From contig JAMYGW020000010.1 in assembly GCA_025617375.2 (NCBI GenBank), forward strand, positions 186,001 through 250,000: DNA of 64,000 nucleotides. Direction: 5' to 3'. This document shows positions 38,901 to 50,642 of the stretch, piece by piece. The position numbers and the translations under genes were made by a program. Position 1 is the first letter of the stretch. Each line of letters opens with the position of its first letter. Source of the stretch: Acarospora socialis. Its lineage: Eukaryota; Ascomycota; Lecanoromycetes; Acarosporales; Acarosporaceae. A model generated the notes under the pieces. That model was not told the DNA's origin, searched no databases, and saw only the letters and a list, made by a program, of their open reading frames with translations.

Positions 38901-40849
38901 TTGATGAACTATTATTGAAAGTTTGTACCAAATTATGCAAAGATTGCAAAACCACTAACACATTTAACACACAAGAGCAAAGAATGACATTGAAATAAGG
39001 AGCAGAAGGATGTGTTTCATGTATTAAAGGAAAGTTTTAGTGAAATGACACACCTGAGAATACTCAATTCAGCATGTGAAAAGACACTGAAAATCAACAC
39101 TTCAAACTTCACAGTAAACACATGCTTATACCAGATCAAGAAGAAACAGCAGAGACTCATAGCATACTGATTTAGGAAACTAACAGAATTCAAGGAAAGA
39201 TATGAGGTTCATGACAAGAAACTTCTTGCAATAGTGAAAGCACTGCAAGACTGAAGATCTTATCTTGCAGAAATCAACAAGTCAATTCAGATCTATACTG
39301 ATCACAAGAATCTGAGAAACTTCACAACAACAAAGCAACTCAATTAACAACAAGTTCATTGAGCAGAACAGTTGACAGATTATGAATTTCAAATTCATTA
39401 CAAGAAGAATAATGAAAACAGTGAAGCAGATGTCTTGAGCAGGTGACTCAATCATGAAGACATACAGATGATACACACTGAAATTCTGAGCAAAGACAAC
39501 AACAGAATTCTCATGAAGAGCTTAGCAGCAATGTACAAGATAGAGCAAGCTTTCTTAACAGACAAAGAACTCATCAGAATGTGTCACTACAGCTGAGTCA
39601 AAGAACATCTGAAAGTTAAATGCACTGAAGAGTTAGTGCAAAGAAGATGCAATATTGACAATCTTAGAAATTGAATCACCAAGATGATTGCTGTGTGTGA
39701 TTCATGTCAAAGAAATAAGATCAATTGAGAGAAACAATACAATGAAGTAACACAACTGAACACATCAAATGCACCATGAAAGTTGGTTACCATGAACTTC
39801 ATTACAAAGTTACCATCATCAAAAGACTCAGCATGAAAAATAAAATTCAACAGTATATTGACTATAGTGAACAGATTAACCAAGTACACAATGTTCATTT
39901 CATTTAAAGAAACTGTGACAGCACCAGTATTGATGTACACCATACTACAAGAATTAATCAGCAATCACAGACTATCAAAAGAGTTTATCATCAACAGAGA
40001 CAAGCTGTTTACAAGCAAGTTTTGAAAAATGCTTACAGCAGAACTCAGAATAAAACATAAGATGTCAATAGCATATTACTCACAGACAGATGAACAAAGC
40101 AAACAAATGAATCAGACAGTGAAAATGTACTTAAGACACTATGTCAACAAGAATCAGAATGACTGAGTACAGCTGTTGTCAATGACACAGTTTGTGTACA
40201 ACAACACAAGAAACAAAACCACAGAAGAAACACCTTTTTATGTGAACTATGACTACAATCTGAAGATATGACAAGATTCAAGAGAACACAGATCACAGAG
40301 TCAAAAAGCAATTCTGAATATTGCTCAAATAAAGAAACTGCATCAAGATCTGACAGAATGAATCAGACAGCAGACAGAACAAATGACAAAGATAAGATTA
40401 TTTGAGAAGAAAGAAAGAATATATCTAAGAACAAATAATATATGAACAAAAGAAAAGAGCAAGAAGCTGGGGAACAAGAGCATTGAATCATTTAAGATCA
40501 TATGAAACATCAAGGGGTTAAGCTATGAGCTAGACTTACTCAAAGAAATGAGAATACACTCAGTATTTCACACATTCATGCTACAGCCTTGCAACCAGTC
40601 CATACCACTTCAGATCACAGAAACACCTGTTGAACTCAATAAAGAATATGAAGTTGAGAACATTCTAGAAAAGAGAATGATTAGTGAGGAAACTCACTAT
40701 CTCATAAAATGAAAAGAATACAATACATTAAAGAACATCTGAGAACCCAGAGGAAACCTCAAGAACTGTGTGAGAACACTTCAATGTTTTAAAAAAAGAA
40801 GTCAAGATTAGTTCAGAAGGATGAAGACATTGTGTCAATGAGTTGTGAC

Positions 40850-41250
40850 AACAATTAAGAATTTTCATTCTCTGTTTCATCATTATCATCAGCAAGCTCT
40901 TCAGTGAGACACTTTGCTTTTGTATCAATTCAAGTTTCAGACTGTTTCAAGATTTTCTGCAATCTAGCAATTTTTGTTAAAAGTGCAGAAAGTTGCTCAT
41001 CAAGAGTCAGAAAAAGCTCATTTTCAGTTTTAGAGTGAACAGACTCAAGAAAGTCAAGAGAGAGACTGACACAGAAACAACCTCAACATACACACTCAGC
41101 ACACTTTGCAGACTTAAAGAAGTCAGACAACATCAACAGATCAAGAGACATCATGATACAAGAGAGATCAATGTCTAGACAACAATCACAGAAAACAAGT
41201 GCAGGATTTTCTTTACAGAATATGGTATCAGCAAGATGAAGTCAATTTTT
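40850..41250 (-). pseudogene. Antisense accessory ORF relic in the Ty3 fossil (Cys cluster plus coiled coil)
   Basis: Between the chromodomain and the 3' LTR, on the strand opposite to gag-pol, the DNA still reads as a small protein. It has a Cys-rich segment (KCAEC) followed by a helical, leucine-rich segment (ALLTKIARLQKILK) and an acidic end (DDNDETENE). The same gene in the same relative place and orientation occurs in the related fossil at 57520-57927. Proteins with paired Cys clusters followed by a coiled coil are common next to fungal retrotransposons, but their role is not known to me. Decayed copy. Confidence 0.6.
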
Positions 41251-41349
41251 GAATTTCAAATGCATCATCAGAATGTGATGAGCAGATGCTGATATATACT
41301 CTTGCTTAAATAGACTCTAGAGAACTAGTGCCTGAGAGAAAAGAAATGG

Positions 41350-41667
41350 TGTTACAGTCATACTCTAGAAAGAAACAGTGAGATGAGAAGTACATCTGAG
41401 ATAGTGTAATCTTGAGCATGAAATGACAGAACACCAGACATTTCCTCATGAACATGTGTCTGAAAACACATCAGAACACTGAAACACTGAATGTGTCAGT
41501 GTGCTCAATTCTATATAGTAGAATCAATTTTCTTATGAAATTGATCATGTTCAACTCATCTAGTTATGCAATAGAAAGCTACTGTTTATCTAGAATCTTT
41601 GAATCTTTATATCATGAAGCACAAAACCTTAGCTCTATAATTGAGGAATCTCAGTTGGGACATAACA
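41350..41667 (+). repeat. 3' LTR of the Ty3 fossil
   Basis: 318 bp, same ends as the 5' LTR and followed by the duplicated CTTAT at 41668-41672. Confidence 0.92.
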
Positions 41668-41719
41668 CTTATGCTGTTAAAAGTCAAAGAACTCATGCTG
41701 ATACAATAACTCTGAACAG

Positions 41720-43332
41720 TTATACAATTTCTTCATCAATAATCATCAACAGTTAAGCTTTTAAACATTACACAATCATCATTCTTGCATGACAAAAGTT
41801 CTTATAAACTTCTGATGATGAAAAGAAGTTAAGAAAGTTTAAATTATATAGTGATTTGAATTTTGATATCATTGCAATTCATGTAAACTTTTTTTAATTT
41901 AAAACTTTTGATATTGTACAGAACAACACTGTACATTTTTGTTGAACAATCATTTCATTGATGATCTGTTATCTTTCATACAAAGTAATATTCTTTCAGA
42001 TATTAAACATTCTTTAATTGTACAATATTTTCATGATCTTTTCTGTCTTACAGTTGCATAAAATATCAAGACAGATTCAGAACATATTGAAGACAAAGTA
42101 GTCATGAAGATTTTGAATGTCTTGACTTTATTGAAAGATTATTGCATTAAAACAAATTATACATACAAATTATGATTGATTGCTCTTGTAAAGAATGAGT
42201 TATATAATTTAAAGAAGATTAAAATGAAGAAAATTGATGAAAATACAAAGATAAAGATCAAAAAGAAAGAACAGAAAAAGAAGTCTTTTTAAAAAATTAA
42301 ATTGAATATTACTTAATCATTTAACTTATTATGAATAAGTCACACAATTTTATTTCTAAAATTCTACATTAATCTCTATATTAGAAAGATACATTATTTA
42401 AAGATTAATCAATAATTTTGAAAAATTTTACTGCTGTAGAATTTGATGTTTTTTCAGATGATAGTTCATTGATGCATTATATAAGAGTTGATGATCATAA
42501 AAAATGATTTGTGTATTTATATTAAGAAATATATAGAATACTTGTGTTAAAAATATACACTGTTGTCATCATTGACTGTATAGATTGATTAGTTAATCAA
42601 GTTAACTGCAGTTAACTTAATCTACTTGTATAATTCAGCACTTCTTGACAGCTTGTTATCTTGTTGTATTAATACATATTTATTTTTTATTTAAAATATT
42701 GATTAATGTCTAAATCATATAACTCAAATATATTTGAACTGTTTGCTTCTTCTGCTTCTTTTTCTTCTTTTTTTTTTGATTTTATTGATTTTAATATTTA
42801 CATTATGATTACATCTGATCATGTGATCATATCAGTGACAGTTGTCACAAACATTTTAAAAATTCTCAGTATAGAAATACATTTCTGTATATCATTAATA
42901 TTGTATGACTCAGATTTCAGAGAATAATACTTAAAATGAATTATTTTTTCTGCTGCATTCATCATATTTTTTTTGTTCTCTTTTTCACTAAAAAGATGTC
43001 AGTAATTTGTAATGTAATATATTACTGTAGATTGTATGAATCATAACTGTATAATAATTGCTTTAATATATGAAGTTTACTACAGCATATTGATCATTAT
43101 ATGATTTTTTTCTGATTATATTTTAATTGTCTTTTTATCTTTTCACTTCTTCAGAATCAGTGTCTGAATATTGTTGAATTGAAATTCACTATTATATATT
43201 TTTGTACAATCAGTTTTTCAAATCAGTCTCTATACTGAAAAGTATCTACTTTGTCTTTCTGTGTCTGCATCATATCATTGATGACTGAGATAAATGTGAT
43301 TATTGTTGTAGCTGATTGAGTAGTTCATACAA
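41720..43332. repeat. Quasi-periodic TYRTAYRA octamer array, right part
   Basis: Continuation of the left array after the Ty3 insertion. Clear sites are at 41720, 41976, 42018, 42200, 42477, 42626, 42715, 42901, 43032, 43097, 43202 and 43325. The step from the last left site (35548) to 41720, with the Ty3 element and one duplication removed, is 129 bp, within the normal range. Spacing is less even here than on the left. No gene is supported in this stretch. Confidence 0.6.
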
Positions 43333-43400
43333 TAATAATAAAAGTGATTATTTACTTACAGATCATGATTTCTCTTTTACAATCTATGTCTATATATTAT

Positions 43401-43575
43401 TATTGAAATTAGAAGACTCTTTAGAAGTTCAACTCTATTCAGTTTAGTGTTGAAATCTTTTGTGTCATGTGATATTGTTTAGTTATCATGCACAAAAGTT
43501 ATTCTTTGTGTATTCTAGTCTTCTAAATAATTAAGACATTTAATATTAAGCAATAAAAATGTTTCAATTTCAACA
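43401..43575 (+). repeat. 5' LTR of the copia fossil
   Basis: 175 bp, paired with 48380-48554; differences between the two are mostly transitions. Confidence 0.88.
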
Positions 43576-46500
43576 AATTATAAGTCTGACTTTTCATCTT
43601 ATCTAGAATGTTTTCTTATCTTCAATTAATCTTGCTGTTGTTGTTTTGACAGCATCTTTTCTCATTTCAATAATCTACACATTTTGATGTTCATTCTGCA
43701 GAAACAACTCACATAATTATGACTTTCTTGAATAACACTTTCAACTTTTCTCATCTTGCTGATGCTGATAATTATGTCTCATAAACTATTAATATCAAGT
43801 TTGTTCTTATGAACAAGAATCTATAAACTGTTGTTTTTAACACTTTCTTTAAACTCATCATTGCATCTGAAGTGATTAACAATCAGAACTTAAAGTTCTC
43901 ACTGAAATATATCATTTGAAGTAAAAAAAACAACAAAACATGTACTATTATAGTTCTTTCTTGTCAGAACAGCTCTAAAAACTTTATTCAAGATCTATCT
44001 GTTCATCAGATGTAATTAAAACTGAAGAAGTTGTATGAAATTTAAGAATTTAATGTCAGATATCTCACATTCATTATGCTTCTCAGTCATCATTATAACA
44101 CTTTTAAGTTCATTAAAAACTATATTGATCAGCTTAAGACTTCATCACAACATTTAAAAGAAATAAATTCTATCTTTTCAAACTGAATTATACTCATGAT
44201 TCTTCTTAACAATCTAAAATCTACTTTTAATGTCTTTGTCACAACTAAACATCAATCTATTTAAGTTGTTACTTTTATCTTTGATGCTCTTGTCATCAAA
44301 CTCATTGACAAGACTAAAATGAAAAATAACAAGATCTCAGTGATCATGATCTTTTGAAACAAGAACTTGAATTTGATTTTTAAATTGAACTTCAAATTGA
44401 TGTCATTACTTCTTTGCACTCACTGCAAGAAGACTGATCATGAAAAACATAATTGCTTTTTCAAATATTCTTATAAGAAGAAAAAATTTAATGTAGTTAA
44501 GTTTGCTAAGCAAAAGAGCAAAGACAAAGTGATTAAGTTATTCACTTCATTCAAGTTTAGTGATAACAATATCACAACTCTTAACTTTATGACTCACATC
44601 AATGAGCTTCATTTTAATGTTCATGTCATCAAGTTCTGTTTTAAAGCTCATGTTTTTGAGCTTCATTTTGAAGTTTATAATGTTGTTGAACTTCAATTTC
44701 ATGTTTATATCATTGAGTTTTATATCATAAACATATAAACTGTCAACACTGTGATCTCTGATTACTTGTGCTTAACATATAAATTTTTTATCATTTATGA
44801 ATCTATCAATAGATCTTTTCTTATAGCTAATGAAGTGACTAAGATCATAAGAAAAAATTAAGTTTCTCTATATTTAGTTCATTTTGATGAAGATATACAA
44901 GAAATCATTCTCAATAATGTTATACACTCTCTTATCATCTCTGCAAATCTTATTTTCAGTACTTGTATATGAGTCAGAGATATTATGTTCAACATGAAGA
45001 ATTGCATCTTACATTATAACAACAAAATCATTGAATATACATCTGAAGTTGATGACTTATTTTAATTACAACTCAACAATACATCTCAGTCTCATGTCTT
45101 TGCAATTAATAAAGAGTTCAAGATATCTTTTAAAATGTGACATCATTGATTTGATCACTTAAATCATGCTAATATTGAATGACTGATTAAGATCATCAAT
45201 AATATTGATCTCAAGAATCTTTCTAAACATTAAAACATCTATAAATTATGCATTAAGATCAGATAGATATGTTGTTTTTACAATGCTTTCATTGAGCAAG
45301 CAACTCAATCACTAAATGTTGTTCATTCAGACATTGTTGAATCTATTACACTCATTATTTATGATAATTCAAAGTGATTTGTTATCTTCATCAACAACTT
45401 CACTAGATTTACATGAATGTTTTTCATGAAGTTCAAGACTGAAACAGTCAAGTATATTAAGAACTTCATCATTTTAATGAAGACAGATCATTTTAACTAT
45501 TCTTTAAAATATCTTTATATTGATCTTAAGTGTGAATATTTTGTTCTGAAAAACTGATTCATCATTAATGACATTACATGAAAATTTACTACATCTTACT
45601 CATCTGAAGAAAACAATGTTTCTGAGTAACTAAATTACACTATTTGTGAACTCACTAAAACTATACTTAAAGACTTTAATTTAAAGTTTTATCTCTGATC
45701 AGAAGTTATTTGAACTGTAATTTATTTAAAGAATCAGTCTTTTACTCATGCACTTAATACAACATTCTATAAAGTATGAACAGACAATGTTTCTGATCTC
45801 TCAAATTTTTGTGTCTTTGATATTATTGTTTAAACACATATTTCTAAGAAATGATGTCAGCAAGAAGTCAAATTCAATGATTACAGTCTTAAATGTCATT
45901 ATTTAGACATAAATAATAGCTCTATTTATCATGTTTGAAACTTAGAATCAGAATGTGTTCTCATTACTTATAACTGTTTTGTGAAAGAAAATATTAATAT
46001 TTATGAAAACATGATTAATCTAGAGATCTACAGCAAGAGAAAAACATTTAATACTGTCAATCTTTTTTTTAATTTCTCATTCTTATTCACATCTTTGTCA
46101 TTACAATCTTCTTTCTTTTCAGAGAAAGTTTTCAGATTAATTACATCACTATTACAATCTTTGCTGTTATAGTGTTTTCAAGATCTTCAAGATGTCAATT
46201 CAAATGATTTTCATTCATTGAACACATCTCAATTTAACATGTTCAGCACAAAAAATCAAGACTCAACATCATTCATACAGTATTCAGTCATTGAAGCTCA
46301 CTCATTTTTCTCATCAACATCATTTAACATTACAGTTGACTATTCTTTTCTTCATTTCAAATTCTCATTTTTGTTCTTTTCATCTCAGAATTCTCAACTT
46401 TTTGAATTCTTTGATGACTTTAATGCACACTTTTTGTATATATATGTCACAATCTCTCTGAGTAACATTGTCAAATCTTTTATCTATAAACAAGTCATCA

Positions 46501-48379
46501 AGTTGTCACTGTGCAAGAAGTGAAAGCAAGTGATGAAGAATGAGATACATTTTTTGAAGAAAAACAACACATAAAAAATGATTTCTGCATCATTAAGTCA
46601 GCATGTTCTTTAAGAATGCTGAGTGTATAAGATTAAGCATGATGCTCATGATTAAGTTAGTTGTTATAAGACTCACTGAGTAGTCAAGAACTACAAACAG
46701 CAATTCAGTGTCAATTATGATTAAATCTTTGCATCTGTCATCAAGTCATAAATCTACAAAGCTCTTTTCACTTTGATCACTCATTTTGATCTAAAGACTG
46801 AGCAAATAAACATGACAATCACATTTCTTTATGATTCTATTGATCAAATCATTTATATGAAGCTTTTTCATGAATATGAGCTTTCTGACATGATTGTCTT
46901 GCTTAATAAAATCTTATATGATTTAAAGCAGACATCTCATCTTTAATATAAGACTCTATGTGATCATCTTATCTCATTTAATTTTCATCATCTTAATTCT
47001 GATCATAGTGTCTTCTTTTAAATTAATGATAATGTTATCATCACTGTCTACATTGACAATTTTCTTCTTATAAAAGAGAATAAATCAGTTATTTAAGACA
47101 TCAAAATACATCTTACTAACATCTTCAAGATGTCAGATCTCAACTCTGTGTTTTATTATTTAAATATAAAGATTGAGTGCAATCATTCTGAATACATTAT
47201 TTGTCTTATTTAAACAGTTTACATTAATAAGATTCTTAAGACATTTCAACAGTTATAGACAGTTTCTATCAACATATTTATGAATTTTGATGCAGTACTC
47301 ATGAAGAAGTTTATTACTCAGACTGACATCATCACTATTTGATGCTATCAAAAGACAGTAAAATTATTAATGTACATCATGTTACAAATGTGTCCTGACA
47401 TCATCTTCACTATCTTTACTGTCAGTCAGTTCAGTTAGAATCTGAATGTCTCACATTATAATGCTGTTAAGTGAGTCTTTAAATATCTCACTGACACTAC
47501 AAACTTAAATGTCATCTATGACATCATCAACACAGATCTCATTGACTATACTGATACTGATTAAAACAAATATTGCAATACTCAGAAGTTCACTGATGCT
47601 TATTTCTTTCTTTTTTTCAGAAATTTTATTAATTGATGTTTTAAATGTTAACAGACTGTCATTTTGTTGTTCACTGAGTCTGAATACATGACTGAAATGT
47701 AAGTGATGAAGAAAGTCATATGACTTCATCATTTTCTTATGAAAATTGACTTTCTTAATAATGATAATTTTATCATTATTTGTGCTGATAATTGTGATGC
47801 TATAAATTTAGCTTGAAATTCTGAGTTTCATGTCTGCATCAAGCACATTGATATTCAGTATCACTTTGTTTGTGAGACTGTCAATTGTGATCTCATCAAT
47901 CTTGAGTTTATTTCTATGTCTGAACAAGCAGTTAATGAACTCATTAAATCTTTACTCATCATTAAGTTTCATCACTTTCTTAATCAGCTAGATCTTCTAG
48001 CTGCAACAACTTTATAAATTAAATCAATGAGACAACAACTAGTTGCAATCTGAGTAATTGACTTACTTACTCATGAAGTATGACAGATCATAGTCTACAT
48101 CATAGTAATTAAGTCAGTTTCTCAAATTGTCAACTGATTTTTTAATTGCACATTTGAGTTCTGATCTCATTGTTGCTTCATTTTTTGTGTCTTTGCTATA
48201 TCTTTTCTTTTCATCTTGTTCTTGCTTTCTCATCTTGCTGTTATCTCAATTTTTTTTATGATTTCTTTGTCATCTTGCTGTTGAGTCTATCTTTTGATAG
48301 AATTGAAGAATCTATACTGACTAGTGAATGAGTATCTAGATCATCTAGAATGTCTAGATCAATTAGATTTGAAAGAGAG

Positions 48380-48554
48380 TGTTGAAATTAGAAGGCTCTT
48401 TAGAAGTTTAACTCTATTCAGTTTAGTGTTGAAATCTTCTGTGTCATGTGATATTGCTTAGTCATCATGCACAAAAGTTATTCTTTGTGTATTCTAGTCT
48501 TCTAGATAATTAAGACATCTAATATCAAGCAATAGAAATGTTCCAATTTCAACA
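48380..48554 (+). repeat. 3' LTR of the copia fossil
   Basis: 175 bp with perfect 10-bp inverted ends. Only 55 bp separates it from the right terminal inverted repeat at 48610. Confidence 0.88.
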
Positions 48555-48609
48555 GTTGTTAATGGTGAATATTCATTAACACTTTGCGAAAATTTGAAAA
48601 AAATTTGAT

Positions 48610-48637
48610 GTGTCGGTAACCTAGTTATCGTCCACCG
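48610..48637 (-). repeat. Right 28-bp terminal inverted repeat of the AT-rich block
   Basis: Begins GTGTCGGTAACCTAG and ends CCACCG, followed by TA (48638-48639). It is the reverse complement of 27012-27039 with one mismatch. Confidence 0.8.
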
Positions 48638-48733
48638 TAGTGTTACTTGGTGACCACCACATGACTTAGTACGCATAGTCGGCTGCGAAATCTCAGATTA
48701 CTTTGGTAGTAATCTCTCAACCACGGCCTTAGC

Positions 48734-50441
48734 ATGAGCGAGCTCCTAAACTTCATCCTCGATCATGAGAGACACTTCTGTCTGTAAGCTATAGTCGTGT
48801 CAATACTCCAAAGAAGACCGTGACGTCTTCGTGCCAACCATATCTGACAGCTATTGCTACAGAGCGAGATTACCATCTCTTTACTCCGACTTTCGATTGC
48901 AACGAATAACGAACCCAGACGGTTACGCGGCAAATGTCTCAGCGTGGCAGGCAGCTTTAGCAAAGGCCGCACGAGCAGGCCTTCTGCCTTGTCGAAGTAA
49001 CAGCAGGGATCTCCTCATACTGAACACTGGGCAAGAACTGCTACAAGCGCTGGAGACTAAGGAAACAGGACGACCGCTAGCTTTAGGGACTGTCGTTGTA
49101 GGTGCACGCCATCCCAGGCCTAAACTACAATATCGAGGTATCCAGAAAGACTGACTAAGGGCCTCGCTTCAACAGCATGAAGCGGTAGCTCAGAAACGCA
49201 TGATCCCTTTGCGTGACTTTCTTGCATCAAAGACGAGTATATACCACAAGAGCTGGGCAACCATAACATGGCAGGCTATCTCTTGGGGTCTTGCGCAGTT
49301 AGGGCTGGTGAACGGGGTATCCGGGCAGACAGACCTCTCTGAGGGTCAGTTCGTGCTGCTAGAAAATGTGGAGGCGAGTACTACCGAGTGCCAAAGTTCT
49401 CTCTGATAGTATGGTCTTGTGCTGATTTGCGCAGGAGGCTGGAAGACGGGTGTTCCAGCTGGTCTCTGCCCGGACGCACTGGGTTGATCGAGTATTTTCT
49501 AAGATTCTGTTTCGACAAGAATTTAGCCACACATTGAATGACCAGCAAGAGCTTACAGACATGGACATCAATATTCTACTCGTATACCTAGTCAGGGACA
49601 AACATCTAATAGCCTATGACGGCGAGGTACTCTTAGTTTGTCGGTAGGATTGTACTGGCTGCTAACTTGTTCATAGACGATCAGATTCATAACGTCCACT
49701 GCCCGAGCAACCACCATAACAGCCGAAGACACCACCATAGCGTCTTTAAAGATGCTCATTACCAACATAAACATGCAAGTAACCACCCTGACCGCACGCA
49801 CCGAGGACCTTGCACTTGCAGCTCGAAAAGCCGTAAAGAGCAAGAATCGTCCCGCGGCGCTAGCTGCCCTCCGTTCTAGAAAGTTGGCAGAGTCGACCCT
49901 CGCACGGCGCTCTGAGGTACTCGCGCAGCTTGAAGAAGTCTATTCGAAGATAGAGCAAGCTGCGGACCAGGTTGAGATCGTACGCGTGATGGAGGCGAGC
50001 ATGGGAGTTCTCAAGAGTCTCAATTCAAAACTCGGTGGCGTGGAGAAGGTGCAAGATGTAGTGGAGGAGCTCAGAGAAGAAATGGGCAAAGTCGATGAGA
50101 TTGGTGATGCTATGAATGCTGTTGGCCAGGGCGAAGCAAACATAGATGACGGAGAGGTAGACGAAGAATTGGAAGCCATGGAAAGAGAGCAGCGATCGGA
50201 AAGGGAGAAACCAGAAGCCCCAGAGACCATGTGGAGGCTTGCCGAGCTTACGAGTGTACCTGACACCAACAATTCCGAAAAGGTGGGCCTGGTCGATGAC
50301 CCGCGGCAGGCAGCTGCTCCGAGTGGGGTGGAGGAAAGCACAGCGGGGCTTGGCCGTATGTCTCTGGATGAACGCAGCCCTGACAACCACGGCAGAGCAA
50401 AGCACACCGAAACGGATTCCTTGGCAAACGAAATGGCTTAA
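48734..50441 (+). CDS. CHM7: ESCRT-III-related protein Chm7/CHMP7
   Basis: Chm7/CHMP7 works in nuclear-envelope sealing and surveillance, recruiting ESCRT-III through LEM-domain proteins. I read five exons: 48734-48783, 48863-49137, 49183 (or 49189)-49373, 49435-49626 and 49677-50441, giving about 490 residues. The N terminus reads MSELLNFILDHERHF then ARLPSLYSDFRLQR, typical of fungal CHMP7. A winged-helix-like middle region ends at LENVE-EAGRRVFQLVS, and the C-terminal Snf7-type region is highly charged and helical (TITAEDTTIASLKMLI, then ARKAVKSKNRPAALAALRSRK). The intron at 49374-49434 starts with GC instead of GT, because only GC-AG joins the frames. The 3' end of the intron starting at 49138 is ambiguous by two codons. 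The stop is 200 bp from the convergent RAD18. Confidence 0.9.
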
Positions 50442-50642
50442 ACCATAGGCCATACATAACGCGTTATATATCATTCAAAAATACAGTCAGCCAGTCACGC
50501 GAGGCGTTAAGCCAGGCGTCACGGCGATGGTTCGTTCCTCAACGAAGCGATGCTACGAACAGCTTAAGAGATAGAAGCCTATTATTAAAACAAGTCCCAT
50601 ATTTAATAATAATACCTAACCACCAGAACAGCTGCGCGCCTT

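Larger units (their letters stand above)
35630..41667 (+). mobile_element. Ty3/gypsy chromovirus fossil, both LTRs, broken
   Basis: LTRs of 318 bp at 35630-35947 and 41350-41667, starting TGTTA and ending TAACA, flanked by an identical 5-bp duplication CTTAT (35625-35629 and 41668-41672). The internal order on the plus strand is gag-like (about 35974-36900), protease (about 37790-38060, with a YDAVLGMSWL-type box), reverse transcriptase (about 38200-38850), RNase H (about 39050-39450), integrase (about 39500-40450) and a C-terminal chromodomain (about 40645-40765). That order and the chromodomain identify a Ty3 chromovirus. The LTRs differ by scattered transitions (by eye under 15%), and the coding region has many breaks, so it is an old, inactive copy. 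Confidence 0.92.
43401..48554 (+). mobile_element. Ty1/copia retrotransposon fossil, both LTRs, broken
   Basis: LTRs of 175 bp at 43401-43575 and 48380-48554 with 10-bp inverted ends (TGTTGAAATT...AATTTCAACA in the better copy). The internal order on the plus strand is a gag with a CCHC knuckle (about 44414-44460), integrase with a pre-integrase HLNH-type segment (about 45130-45800), reverse transcriptase (about 46640-47260) and RNase H (about 47530-48010). Integrase before reverse transcriptase identifies the copia group. The flanking pentamers (43396-43400 ATTAT, 48555-48559 GTTGT) differ only by G/A and may be the decayed target duplication. It has many breaks and is old. Confidence 0.88.
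27012..48637. mobile_element. Candidate TIR-bounded element (about 10.4 kb before nested insertions)
   Basis: Bounded by the 28-bp inverted repeats at 27012-27039 and 48610-48637, each flanked outside by TA. Inside are a Ty3 element (35630-41667 plus its 5-bp duplication) and a copia element (43401-48554 plus a possible duplication). Subtracting both leaves about 10.4 kb, almost all of it the octamer array described separately. No transposase could be recognised in the interior. The TIRs keep CC, GG and CG while the interior has lost them. Treating the whole as one element is an inference: the two TIRs could come from two elements of one family. Confidence 0.45.

Noticed and set aside
50459-50464. 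ACGCGT between the ends of CHM7 and RAD18 as a regulatory site
   Set aside because: It lies between two convergent 3' ends, where no promoter is expected, inside a short palindrome that may be chance.
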